Assembly: GCA_027485485.1 (NCBI GenBank)
Contig: JAIXQY010000107.1
Location: 1 to 48,534, forward strand
DNA length: 48,534 nt
Reading direction: 5' to 3'
Origin: Sphingomonadales bacterium
Lineage (GTDB): Bacteria > Pseudomonadota > Alphaproteobacteria > Sphingomonadales > Sphingomonadaceae
Shown: piece by piece, positions 8,071 to 16,501 of the stretch
How positions within the stretch are numbered: position 1 is the first letter of the stretch
How the letters are laid out: every line of letters begins with the position of its first letter
Notes under the pieces: model-generated
Told to the model about the DNA's origin: nothing
The model's database searches: none
The model's input: the letters and a program-made list of their open reading frames with translations, nothing else
Translations under genes and position numbers: made by a program

Positions 8071-9116
8071 TGCGGCGGCTGTTGCTTCTGCTCGCATTGC
8101 CGCTGCTGCTGGCGGCGGATTTTGCTGTGGTGCGGCCCGGCGTTCCGATGCGCTTTCCGGCCGATCATGGCGCGCATCCGGCCTTCCGCACCGAATGGTG
8201 GTATGTGACCGGGTGGGTGAAATCGGGCGTTGGCACCGGCGCGCGTGATGTGGGCATCCAGATCACGTTTTTCCGCACCCGCGTGCCACGTTTGGCCACC
8301 AACCGGTCACGTTTTGCCAGCGAACAGGTGATTTTTGCCCATGCGGCCATTGCCGATCCCGCCACAGGCAAGCTGAAACACGCCACCCGCATCGCCCGCT
8401 CCGGCTTTGGCCTGGCGCAGGCGCTTGTGGGCGACCTGGATGTTGCGGTGGATGATTGGCGGCTGTGGCGCACACCCGATGGCCGGCTGCACGGGGTGGT
8501 GGTGGTGGAAGGGCAACGGCTCGATCTGGCCTTCACGCCCTCCGTTCCCGTGATCGTGCAGGGGCTGGGCGGGTATAGCCAGAAGGGGCCAAGTGCCTCA
8601 GAAGCCAGCCATTATTACAGCTGGCCGCAGATGAAGATCAGCGGGACCATGGCGGGCAAACCGGTGACGGGCACGGCCTGGCTGGACCGGGAATGGTCGT
8701 CCACCCTGCTCAATCCCCGGGCGGTGGGCTGGGACTGGCTGGGCCTGAACCTGGATAATGGCGGTGCGCTCACCCTGTTCCGCATGCGCGATGCCAGCGG
8801 CCGGGCGCTGTGGGCCGGCGGCAGTCACCGCGATGCGACCGGAAAAACCGTGATTTTTCAACCACAAGATGTGGATTGGCAGGCGGCCGGCTGGTGGAAA
8901 TCCCCCCGTAGCGGCGCGCGCTGGCCGGTGCGACCGGTGGTGCGCTACCGGATGAACAATCGCTGGCAAAGCATTGAAATCAAGCCCTTGATGCCGGATC
9001 AGGAACTTGACAGCCGTGCCGGCGGCGGCCCGCTCTATTGGGAAGGCGCTGTCACCATGAAGGGCGGCCGCGGCTATCTTGAACTCACCGGCTATTCCGC
9101 CCCCTTGCGGATGTAA
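8070..9116 (+). CDS. AttH/CrtC-like secreted lipocalin-fold protein
   Basis: The product (348 aa) starts with a short signal-like segment (MRRLLLLLALPLLLAADF). It then shows the hallmark of the AttH / carotenoid 1,2-hydratase-like superfamily: RFPADHGAHPAFRTEWWYVTG, FFRTRVP, HYYSWPQMKISGTMAG and GTAWLDREWSS. Family members are two-lipocalin-domain proteins, and only CrtC has a well-known reaction (hydration of carotenoids). Here the pairing with an ABC ATPase and FtsX-type permease is the common arrangement for the non-CrtC branch, whose substrate is unknown. The start at 8070 overlaps the permease stop (TGATG), indicating coupled translation. Confidence 0.82.
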   Translation: MRRLLLLLALPLLLAADFAVVRPGVPMRFPADHGAHPAFRTEWWYVTGWVKSGVGTGARDVGIQITFFRTRVPRLATNRSRFASEQVIFAHAAIADPATGKLKHATRIARSGFGLAQALVGDLDVAVDDWRLWRTPDGRLHGVVVVEGQRLDLAFTPSVPVIVQGLGGYSQKGPSASEASHYYSWPQMKISGTMAGKPVTGTAWLDREWSSTLLNPRAVGWDWLGLNLDNGGALTLFRMRDASGRALWAGGSHRDATGKTVIFQPQDVDWQAAGWWKSPRSGARWPVRPVVRYRMNNRWQSIEIKPLMPDQELDSRAGGGPLYWEGAVTMKGGRGYLELTGYSAPLRM

Positions 9117-10414
9117 TGCCGGGCAGGCTAACTGCACGCCAAGCAGGGGTGCTTTGCCAAGATCGGGGCCTATACGTGATTGAAAATAATGGCATAATTG
9201 CGCCAGAATTTGCACCTGCCGCCCCACGCGGCCTGTGCACCGATTGCGGTGTCTCCCGCAGCAGCACCCCCAATGATTGCGGTACCGCCTGCCAGTTCAT
9301 CAAGCCCGATTATGCCGCGATGGAAGCCCAGGTCCACGGCCGCGCCCGCGACGAATCCCGGCCGGATGAGCTGTTCTTCGGGCCGTTCCAGCGCATGGCA
9401 AAAGCCCGGTTGAAACAACCACTTGCCGGCGCGCAATGGACTGGGATCACCAGCCGGCTGGGCCAGCGGCTGCTGGAAACCGGCGCGGTCGAAGCCGTGC
9501 TGACCATGGCGCCCGATCCGGACGACAAGTGGCGGCCGCGCCCGGTGATGGTGACGAAGGCCGAAGCCATGGCCCAGGTGCGCGGCATGCGCATGGGCTA
9601 TGCGCCGCTGCTGGCGCTGCTGGAACCGGCGCGGGCGGCTGGCTTCAAGCGCATTGGAATCATTGGCATTCCCTGCCAGATTCACGCGCTGCGCCGGCTG
9701 GAGGCCAAGCTGGGCTTTGAGCGCATCTATGTGATCGGCACGCCGTGCAGCGACAACACCACGACCGAGAATTTCCACGAATTCCTGAGCCTGCTGTCTG
9801 ACAAGCCGGAAACCATCACCTATCTGGAATTCAAGGCAAATTATCATGTCGAGCTGCGGTTTGACGATGGCAAACGTAGGCAAGTGCCGTTCCTGATGCT
9901 GCCGCTGTCCGATCTGCGGCCGGATTTTTTCCCGCTCACCTGCCGCACCTGCGTGGATTATACCAACAGCCTGGCGGATATCACCGTGGGTTACATGGGC
10001 GGCACCGGGGAGCAATGGCTGCTGATCCGCAATGATCGTGGTGCCGAACTGCTTGATTTGCTTGGCGAAGAAGTGGCGCTTTCGGAACCCGAAGACAATG
10101 GCAAGCCTGATGGCTCAAAGCGCGCCGGGCCGGTGAAAGGCTTCATGGCCAACACCGAACGCGCCGCCGGTGGTCTGCCCTTGCGCAAGATGCCCAAATT
10201 CATTCGGCCGTTGGTGGGCAAGCTGATGCCGATCGTCGGCCCCAAGGGCAAGGAATTCGCCCGCACCCGCCTGGAAATGAAGGCGATCGAGACAATTCTT
10301 CATCTTCGCCGTGAAGCGCCGGGCATGATGAAGAACATGATCCCGCCCCACGTGTGGAAACTGGTGGCGCGCTATGGCCTCACGCCGGGGCTGGGCGAAA
10401 CCAAGGACGGCTGA
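9116..10414 (+). CDS. bciB: 3,8-divinyl (proto)chlorophyllide 8-vinyl reductase, ferredoxin type (BciB)
   Basis: BciB is an iron-sulfur flavoprotein of the F420 hydrogenase beta-subunit family that reduces the 8-vinyl group of chlorophyll precursors with ferredoxin. Diagnostic stretches are LCTDCG (Cys41, Cys44), AQVHGRARDESRPDELFFG, QPLAGAQWTGITSRL, IIGIPCQIHALRRLE, YVIGTPCSDN, CRTCVDYTNSLADITVGYMG and IVGPKGKEFARTRL. These run colinearly with remembered cyanobacterial BciB (Slr1923). The ATG at 9116 overlaps the AttH-like stop by one base. A GTG at 9176 with GGGG upstream would put the first Cys near residue 21, as in homologues, and may be the true start. The gene implies (bacterio)chlorophyll synthesis and sits apart from any photosynthesis cluster. 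Confidence 0.9.
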   Translation: MPGRLTARQAGVLCQDRGLYVIENNGIIAPEFAPAAPRGLCTDCGVSRSSTPNDCGTACQFIKPDYAAMEAQVHGRARDESRPDELFFGPFQRMAKARLKQPLAGAQWTGITSRLGQRLLETGAVEAVLTMAPDPDDKWRPRPVMVTKAEAMAQVRGMRMGYAPLLALLEPARAAGFKRIGIIGIPCQIHALRRLEAKLGFERIYVIGTPCSDNTTTENFHEFLSLLSDKPETITYLEFKANYHVELRFDDGKRRQVPFLMLPLSDLRPDFFPLTCRTCVDYTNSLADITVGYMGGTGEQWLLIRNDRGAELLDLLGEEVALSEPEDNGKPDGSKRAGPVKGFMANTERAAGGLPLRKMPKFIRPLVGKLMPIVGPKGKEFARTRLEMKAIETILHLRREAPGMMKNMIPPHVWKLVARYGLTPGLGETKDG

Positions 10415-10482
10415 GGTCGTCAAGCCTGTTGAACTGAGAAAGAGCGGTTTGGTCTGTCGCCGACTTATCCCCGGGCTTTCTT

Positions 10483-10502
10483 CAGTGGCAGTTTTGCCAC
10501 TG
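10483..10502 (+). terminator. Stem-loop downstream of bciB, possible terminator
   Basis: A perfect 8-bp stem (CAGTGGCA/TGCCACTG) with a four-base GTTT loop lies 68 bases after the bciB stop. No T run follows, so it is at best a weak or factor-assisted terminator, or a regulatory hairpin. Confidence 0.35.
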
Positions 10503-10631
10503 TTGACGAATCCGCCGGGAATCAGAGTTGTTTTCGTTCGGTTTTTGGTGCGCGCGCAGTTTGGATGGTGAGCTACATCATAGCTGGCTTTTCCGCTGTA
10601 GGACAGGCGATGCCGTGGAACGTAACCGCAC

Positions 10632-10660
10632 TGGCCAAGCAAATGGCAATGGACTATATT
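10632..10660 (+). promoter_or_regulatory. Putative sigma-70-like promoter of the toxin-antitoxin pair
   Basis: TGGCCA (10632-10637) and TATATT (10655-10660) are separated by 17 bases, 29 bases before the antitoxin ATG. A small inverted repeat, ACCG-TATT-CGGT (10664-10675), lies between the -10 box and the start, where an antitoxin autoregulation site would be expected. GGGAG (10678-10682) is the ribosome binding site. Confidence 0.35.
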
Positions 10661-10688
10661 CAAACCGTATTCGGTCCGGGAGCCTGCC

Positions 10689-10967
10689 ATGCGCTATTCC
10701 ACGCAAGTCCGTCCGGTCAGCTATTTGAAGGCCAATGCCGCCGACGTGCTGACCGATCTCAACGAAAGCCGCGAGCCGGTGCTGATAACCCAGAACGGGC
10801 TGGCGAAGGCCGTTCTCGTTGATGTCGTTTCGTTCGAGGAGACGCAAGAAACACTGGCGCTGCTGAAGATCCTTGCCCTTGGCCAGCGGGAGATCGTGGC
10901 GGGCGAAACGGTGGACGCCCGCGCGGCTATCGCCGCCATCAAGGATCAAATCGCACCGTCGCCATGA
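10689..10967 (+). CDS. Phd/YefM-type antitoxin
   Basis: The 92-residue protein has the Phd/YefM fold signature: an N-terminal MRYSTQVRPVSYLKANAADV that binds operator DNA, then REPVLITQNGLAKAVLVDVVSFEE. The C-terminal tail would wrap the toxin. Such antitoxins neutralise their partner and repress their own operon. The ATG has a good site (GGGAG, six bases upstream). The stop overlaps the toxin start by four bases (ATGA), a standard coupled arrangement. Confidence 0.9.
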   Translation: MRYSTQVRPVSYLKANAADVLTDLNESREPVLITQNGLAKAVLVDVVSFEETQETLALLKILALGQREIVAGETVDARAAIAAIKDQIAPSP

Positions 10968-11305
10968 CGAAGCGCTACACGGTTCGGCTCTCCCGCAGCG
11001 CGGAACGCGATCTCGCCGATATCGCCGGCTATCTTTCGCAAGCCGCCTCCTTCACAGTCGCTGCTGCCTTCCTCGACACCATGCTGGAACGTATCGCCGA
11101 ACTCGAACAATTCCCCGAACGCGGTGCGGTGCCACGCGAACTGGAGGCGCTGGGCATCACTGGCTTCCGCCAACTCAGCGCCAAACCTTGGCGCGTCATC
11201 TATCGCACCAGCGAAACCACCGTAACCATCCTGCTGATCGCCGACGGCCGTCGAGACATGCAGGCGCTGCTGGAACGGCGGCTGCTGCGGTCGAACGGTT
11301 TGTAA
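10964..11305 (+). CDS. ParE/RelE-superfamily toxin
   Basis: The 113-aa product matches ParE/RelE toxins: YTVRLSRSAERDLADIAGYL at the start, then LEQFPERGAVPRELEALGI, GFRQLSAKPWRVIYR and TVTILLIADGRRDMQALL. ParE toxins poison DNA gyrase, whereas RelE toxins cut mRNA on the ribosome; the sequence alone does not separate these with certainty, but the PWRVIYR and RRDMQALLERRLL segments are more ParE-like. It is coupled to the upstream antitoxin. The pair sits in a patch less GC-rich than its surroundings, consistent with acquisition. Confidence 0.88.
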   Translation: MTKRYTVRLSRSAERDLADIAGYLSQAASFTVAAAFLDTMLERIAELEQFPERGAVPRELEALGITGFRQLSAKPWRVIYRTSETTVTILLIADGRRDMQALLERRLLRSNGL

Positions 11306-11317
11306 GGAAAGTGGAAG

Positions 11318-11365
11318 AGGAGCCTCCGGCGGGCCGGGGCTGAGCCCCTGCTCCTGCTCGTTTTT
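11318..11365 (+). terminator. Hairpin repeat and probable terminator after the toxin gene
   Basis: An outer stem AGGAGC/GCTCCT (11318-11323 with 11350-11355) encloses an inner GGGGC-TGA-GCCCC hairpin, and a TTTTT run follows at 11361-11365. Bases 11322-11350 are an inverted copy (25 of 29 identical) of 12082-12110, which lies just after the LPOR gene. The repeat seems to be a mobile or dispersed terminator-like unit. Confidence 0.6.
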
Positions 11366-11404
11366 GAGCTGGGCTCAACGCACGGTTTGCCCGCGACGCT
11401 GGCC

Positions 11405-11992
11405 TTATGAGGCCTGTTCAAATTTTACAATAACATCGTCTTGCGGTAGAAGCTGAAATATCTTTGCTATTACCTGTCTCGCGCTTGCTGCGGCAGAATT
11501 ATTACAGCTATAGGTTGAAGGCAGCAGAAATAGGCCGATCTTGTCGTCGTGGATAGATTTTGTGCGTCGATCATCAATGAAGGCGACACTCACTTCGCCC
11601 CTGTCATGATCATAGATTGGCTTGCATCCTGAAGGGCGAACTTCCCGATCCAAGCCCAGAAGTCTTGCAGGTCGCACGCTTAGCAACAGTTGTTGCACCT
11701 GTGCTACGCTCTTGGGAGACACCTGCAAAGTCACCTTGCCTTTCGTGATTTCTGCCTGGTCTATCGGGCTGACATAGATATGTTCCAGGATCAGCACGCC
11801 ATTCGGGCGCAAATCATATATAAGAAAATCACTGGATTTTTGGCGCGTTATAAAGATGTTTTCCCGAGAAATGTCCTTGTTGGAAGGAAGCTCGGTAGCG
11901 CCGACCAGATTTGGCGGTTGCTCCCGAGTGGGGCTGTTGCACGCACCGCATAACAGACCCGAAACAAACAAGGCGGCAGAAGTCTTGAACAT
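11405..11992 (-). CDS. Hypothetical secreted or lipoprotein-like protein
   Basis: The 195-residue product begins with a signal-like segment, MFKTSAALFVSGLLCGACNS, with a weak lipobox (Cys at about residue 18). The rest has no family that I recognise: mixed charged segments, YDLRPNGVLILEHIYVSP and HDRGEVSVAFIDDRRTKSIHDDKIGLF, with an additional Cys pair. Codon use is clearly different from the neighbours, with many A/T-ending codons, suggesting horizontal acquisition. No ribosome binding site precedes the ATG; a 7-bp palindrome touches it instead. Confidence 0.65.
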   Translation of the reverse strand: MFKTSAALFVSGLLCGACNSPTREQPPNLVGATELPSNKDISRENIFITRQKSSDFLIYDLRPNGVLILEHIYVSPIDQAEITKGKVTLQVSPKSVAQVQQLLLSVRPARLLGLDREVRPSGCKPIYDHDRGEVSVAFIDDRRTKSIHDDKIGLFLLPSTYSCNNSAAASARQVIAKIFQLLPQDDVIVKFEQAS

Positions 11993-11993
11993 T

Positions 11994-12010
11994 GGCTGAC
12001 TATGTCAGCC
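11994..12010 (-). promoter_or_regulatory. Palindrome abutting the lipoprotein-like start codon
   Basis: GGCTGAC (11994-12000), a three-base spacer and GTCAGCC (12004-12010) form a perfect inverted repeat ending one base before the ATG at 11992. In RNA it would be a 7-bp hairpin where the ribosome binding site should be; in DNA it could be an operator. Function is unknown. Confidence 0.4.
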
Positions 12011-12081
12011 TAACGGACCGGCCACAATAGAGGTAAAAAAGTCCGCTCCCCAACGTCAGCAACTGAAAACGAAAGTGGGTG

Positions 12082-12110
12082 CAGGGCCTCAGGTCCTGCC
12101 CGCCGGAGGC
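12082..12110 (-). repeat. 29-bp repeat after the LPOR gene, inverted copy of 11322-11350
   Basis: The segment matches the reverse complement of 11322-11350 at 25 of 29 positions, ending in the shared CCCGCCGGAGGC. Each copy starts roughly 17-21 bases after the stop codon of the gene upstream of it (toxin and LPOR respectively). On the minus strand it folds as an imperfect CAGG/CCTG hairpin, so it may end LPOR transcription. The two copies bracket the lipoprotein-like gene. Confidence 0.6.
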
Positions 12111-12130
12111 AATTTCTTGGTTCTTCTGGC

Positions 12131-13144
<1,014 letters not shown>

Positions 13145-13174
13145 TCAAAGCATGCGTCGCGGCAAGACGACGCC

Positions 13175-14257
13175 ATGCAAGCTGTCTCCGCCTTTCTGGC
13201 CAATGTGAAGCCGCCGATCACCCCGGCGTTGGTGATCCGCCGTGCGGCCCTGCAGGCCAATCTGGCGGCGATGCAGGCTGCCTGCACGGCCAAGGGCGTG
13301 CGACTGCGTGCCCATGGCAAGATGCACAAGTGCAGCACGCTGGGCCGGGAGCAGGTGCGGCTGGGCGCGGTGGGCCTGTGCTGTCAGACGGTGGACGAGG
13401 CGGAGGCCTATGTGGCGGGCGGGATCAGCGATGTGCTGGTGACGGCGCCGGTACCGCCCTGGGGCTGGCCGCGATTGGCAGCGCTGGCAATGCGGGCGCG
13501 CGTTGGCGCGGTGATGGACAGTGTGCAGCAGGCGTTGGCCGCCAGTGCCGCGGCGGTGGCGGCGGGTGTCACATTGGATGCTTTTGTTGACGTTGATCCC
13601 GGCATGGGCCGTGCCGGCGTGGCGCCCGGCGATGCGCCGGCGCTGGTTCAGGCGATCCGCAGCCTGCCAAGCCTGAACTGGGCCGGCGTCCAGGGCTATT
13701 GCGGGCATCACCAGCATCTGCTGCCGGCTGAGCGGACGGCAGCCCATGCCGAATGGACGCAAAGGCTGCGCCAGCTGCTGGCCGAACTGCGCGGCGCCGG
13801 GCTGGCACCGGGGCAGGTCTCCGGTGGCGGCACCGGCACGGCGGCGATGGATCTGGCGGCCGGCGTCTATACCGAGATTCAGGCCGGCAGCTATGCCCTG
13901 ATGGATGTGGAGTATGGCGATCTGGGCGACTTGCCGTTCCAGCCGGCGCTGTTCCTGGCCGCCAGTGTGGTTTCGGCCCGCCATGCCAGCCATGTCACCT
14001 GCGATGCCGGACACAAGGCGCTGCACCCCAATGGGCCGCCACAGCGGGTGGTGTGTCCCATCGGCAGCCAGTATCGGCCGATGGGCGATGAGCATGGCGC
14101 GATCATTCCGCCCGGCGGCGCACACGAGGGTGATCTTGTGTGGCTGCAACCCGGCCATGTCGATCCCACGGTCGCCCTGCATGATGGCTTTTTCGTTGCC
14201 GACGAAGATGGCGCCCTGGAACGCTGGCCGATCGATGCGCGGCGGGCCAGCCTGTGA
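13175..14257 (+). CDS. D-threonine aldolase / D-serine dehydratase-like PLP enzyme
   Basis: The protein has the alanine racemase-like N-terminal barrel of the fold-III PLP family: TPALVIRRAALQANLAAMQ and then RAHGKMHK, where Lys49 is the expected PLP lysine (family consensus RPHxKTHK). Later come FVDVDPGMGRAGV, VSGGGTGTAAM and the C-terminal metal-site region with GDEHGAII and GHVDPTV. Family members cleave D-threonine-type substrates or dehydrate D-serine. The exact substrate is unknown. At 360 aa it has normal length. The ATG at 13175 is used because upstream codons do not resemble the family. It is divergent from LPOR with 72 bases between starts, and its stop overlaps the mtnP start. Confidence 0.8.
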   Translation: MQAVSAFLANVKPPITPALVIRRAALQANLAAMQAACTAKGVRLRAHGKMHKCSTLGREQVRLGAVGLCCQTVDEAEAYVAGGISDVLVTAPVPPWGWPRLAALAMRARVGAVMDSVQQALAASAAAVAAGVTLDAFVDVDPGMGRAGVAPGDAPALVQAIRSLPSLNWAGVQGYCGHHQHLLPAERTAAHAEWTQRLRQLLAELRGAGLAPGQVSGGGTGTAAMDLAAGVYTEIQAGSYALMDVEYGDLGDLPFQPALFLAASVVSARHASHVTCDAGHKALHPNGPPQRVVCPIGSQYRPMGDEHGAIIPPGGAHEGDLVWLQPGHVDPTVALHDGFFVADEDGALERWPIDARRASL

Positions 14258-15123
14258 ACTGGAAGATCGGCATCATCGGCGGCTCCGGCCTCTATGCCAT
14301 CGATGGCTTGCAGGATGCGCGCTGGGTGGCGGTGGACAGCCCATGGGGCGCGCCGTCTGACGCGGCTCTGACCGGGCGGATTGCCGGCATTGAGGTCTGC
14401 TTCCTGCCCCGCCACGGCCGCGGCCACGCCATCCCGCCGCACCAGTTGAACGTGCGCGCCAATATCGATGTGCTGAAGCGGCTGGGCTGCACCGATCTGC
14501 TGGCGGTGTCTGCCGTCGGGTCGCTGAATGCGGCCATGGCGCCCGGCGAATTCGTGGTGGTGGACCAGTTCATCGACCGCACCAAGGGCCGGCCATCGAC
14601 GTTTTTCGAAACCGGGCTGGTCGCCCATGTGCCCATGGCCGATCCGACCTGCCAGCGCCTTTCGACCCTTGCCGCCACTGCCGTGGTCGCAGCAGGCGGG
14701 CAAGTGCATCGCGGCGCGACCTATCTGGCGATGGAGGGCCCGGCCTTTTCCACGCGGGCCGAAAGCCGCTTGCACCAGAGCTGGGGCTGCGATCTGGTGG
14801 GGATGACGGCGATGCCGGAAGCCAAATTGGCGCGAGAGGCCGAGCTGCCTTATGCGCTGGTTGCCATGGTGACGGATTTTGATTGCTGGCACGATGGCGC
14901 CGATGTGGACGTGACCGATATCATGGCCGTCATGCACGGCAACGCGGCGCTGGCGCGGCAGATGATCGTGCAACTCTGCCAGAATTTGCCCGCCACGCGC
15001 ACCCCCAGCCCGATTGATCGCGTGCTGGATCAGGCGATCATGACCGCCGCCGATCGCCGCGATCCGGCCCTGCTGGCGAAGAACAGCGCCATATTGGCGC
15101 GCTGGCTGGCAGCGTTGGACTGA
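14254..15123 (+). CDS. mtnP: S-methyl-5'-thioadenosine phosphorylase
   Basis: The enzyme splits methylthioadenosine, a by-product of spermidine synthesis, into adenine and methylthioribose-1-phosphate. Motifs of the PNP/MTAP family are clear: IIGGSGLYAIDG at the start, LPRHGRGHAIPPHQLNVRANI, LLAVSAVGSLN, VVVDQFIDRTKGR, ATYLAMEGPAFSTRAES and VGMTAMPEAKLAREAELPYA. Length is 289 aa. Translation starts at a GTG overlapping the upstream stop by four bases, so the two are coupled. Confidence 0.93.
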   Translation: MNWKIGIIGGSGLYAIDGLQDARWVAVDSPWGAPSDAALTGRIAGIEVCFLPRHGRGHAIPPHQLNVRANIDVLKRLGCTDLLAVSAVGSLNAAMAPGEFVVVDQFIDRTKGRPSTFFETGLVAHVPMADPTCQRLSTLAATAVVAAGGQVHRGATYLAMEGPAFSTRAESRLHQSWGCDLVGMTAMPEAKLAREAELPYALVAMVTDFDCWHDGADVDVTDIMAVMHGNAALARQMIVQLCQNLPATRTPSPIDRVLDQAIMTAADRRDPALLAKNSAILARWLAALD

Positions 15124-15171
15124 CAAAAGGGCGCACTGGTGCCGGGCCCGCTGCCTGCTATCGACAAGGCC

Positions 15172-16032
15172 ATGAACCGCATCAGCATTTCCACCCCGGC
15201 CGGGCCGGTATCGGCCCTGCAAGGCGGTTCCGGCCGCCGCCTGCATTTTGCCCACGCCACCGGCATGAATGCCCAGCTTTATGCCGCGCTGCTGGCGCCG
15301 CTGGGCCAGGACTTCGCCATCACCGCCAGCGATGCGCGTGGCCATGGCTTCACCGGGCTGGACCGTGACCCGTCTCACCTCACCAGCTGGGATGAATTTG
15401 CTGATGATCTCAACCAGTTGCTCGATGTGATCGATGCCGGTGGCCCCTGGCTGCTGGCCGGGCATTCGATGGGGGCGGCCGTGTCGCTGCTGGCGGCCGC
15501 CATGCGGCCGGATCGGGTGGCGGGGCTGGTGCTGGTTGATCCGGCGATGCTGCCCTTTGATGTGGCGGCCCAGGTGCGCGCCGGCGTTCCCGTTCCCAAT
15601 CCGATGGCCGATCAGGCGGCCAAGCGGCGCGGGCACTTCCCCAGCCGGGCCGATGCCCGCGCCGCCTATCAGGGCCGCGGCGTGTTCAAAAGCTGGTCTG
15701 ATGCCGATCTTGATGCCTATCTGGCCGGCGGCCTGATTGAGGGGGACGCGGGCGCCGAACTGGCCTGCGCACCGGCATTCGAAGCCGCCACGTTCCGGGC
15801 GGTGTCGCCGCGCATCGAACCGGCGCTGGCCGCCATCACCTGCCCGTTCATCCTGCTGGCCGGAGAGCATGGTTCCACGGTGCGCGATGCCGAACTGGCG
15901 GCGCTGGCCGCGCACCCGGCCTGCCTGAGGGCCAATCGCCTGTCCGGGACCAGTCATTTCCTGCCGCTGGAACAGCCCGATGCCGTGCGGGCGGCGATAA
16001 CAGAGGTCAGTTGCGCTTCGGTTCAACCGTGA
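15172..16032 (+). CDS. Alpha/beta hydrolase
   Basis: This is a serine hydrolase of the alpha/beta fold: oxyanion region FAHATGMNAQLY, DARGHGFTG, nucleophile elbow AGHSMGAAVSLLAA, and a late SGTSHFLPLEQPDAV with the likely catalytic His. The lid region (about residues 135-205) is of moderate size. No substrate can be named. The ATG at 15172 (AAGG upstream) is chosen over an upstream GTG. It is probably cotranscribed with mtnP 48 bases upstream. Its last 26 bases overlap the convergent lptA. Confidence 0.82.
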   Translation: MNRISISTPAGPVSALQGGSGRRLHFAHATGMNAQLYAALLAPLGQDFAITASDARGHGFTGLDRDPSHLTSWDEFADDLNQLLDVIDAGGPWLLAGHSMGAAVSLLAAAMRPDRVAGLVLVDPAMLPFDVAAQVRAGVPVPNPMADQAAKRRGHFPSRADARAAYQGRGVFKSWSDADLDAYLAGGLIEGDAGAELACAPAFEAATFRAVSPRIEPALAAITCPFILLAGEHGSTVRDAELAALAAHPACLRANRLSGTSHFLPLEQPDAVRAAITEVSCASVQP

Positions 16033-16501
16033 AGCGGCCCGAAACCCGGCCGCCGGGGTTGCTGGCGCTGCGCGCATCGAAACTGCTGGTGCGGCTGTTC
16101 AGGTTCCACACCACCCGTTCGCCCTTCAGTGTATCGCCACCACGATCCATTTTCACCGCGCCAACCAGCGTGATCAGCCGGTTGTTCACATCATAATAGC
16201 CGGTGCGGGCGGTGGCGCGCATGGTTGCCTGGCTGATGCGCACATTGCCCAACGCATCCAGCCGCTGCACCTTGGGATTGCCTTGGGCATCCTTCAGGTA
16301 AGACACACGCACCCGATCGGCGATCAGCGTCAGGCTGCCCTGGCGGATCACCACATTGCCGGAAAACACCGCTTCATTGGCATCATCGGCCAGATCCATG
16401 CGCGCGGCGTCGATATCAACCGGGGCATTGCTGTCAAAGCTTTGCGCGCTCGCCGGGGCGGCCAGCGCCAACAGCAAGGCTGGCATCAGGGAACGGATCA
16501 T
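16007..16501 (-). CDS. lptA: LPS transport periplasmic bridge protein LptA
   Basis: LptA links the inner and outer membrane parts of the lipopolysaccharide export machine. The product has a signal peptide (MIRSLMPALLLALAAPASAQ) and the OstA-like beta-jellyroll pattern: PVDIDAARMDLADDANEAVFSGNVVIRQGSLTLIADRVRVSY, then IDALGNVRI-like and GYYDVNNRLITLVGAVKMDRGGDTLKGERVVWNL (quoted in part). Length 164 aa fits. It overlaps lptC by four bases. The gene for the ATPase LptB, often next in alphaproteobacteria, is absent here; a convergent hydrolase gene follows. Confidence 0.9.
   Translation of the reverse strand: MIRSLMPALLLALAAPASAQSFDSNAPVDIDAARMDLADDANEAVFSGNVVIRQGSLTLIADRVRVSYLKDAQGNPKVQRLDALGNVRISQATMRATARTGYYDVNNRLITLVGAVKMDRGGDTLKGERVVWNLNSRTSSFDARSASNPGGRVSGRFTVEPKRN

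Noticed and set aside
13891-16077. Minus-strand open frame of 728 codons
   Set aside because: It is antisense to the D-threonine aldolase-like, mtnP and hydrolase genes, all with strong motifs.
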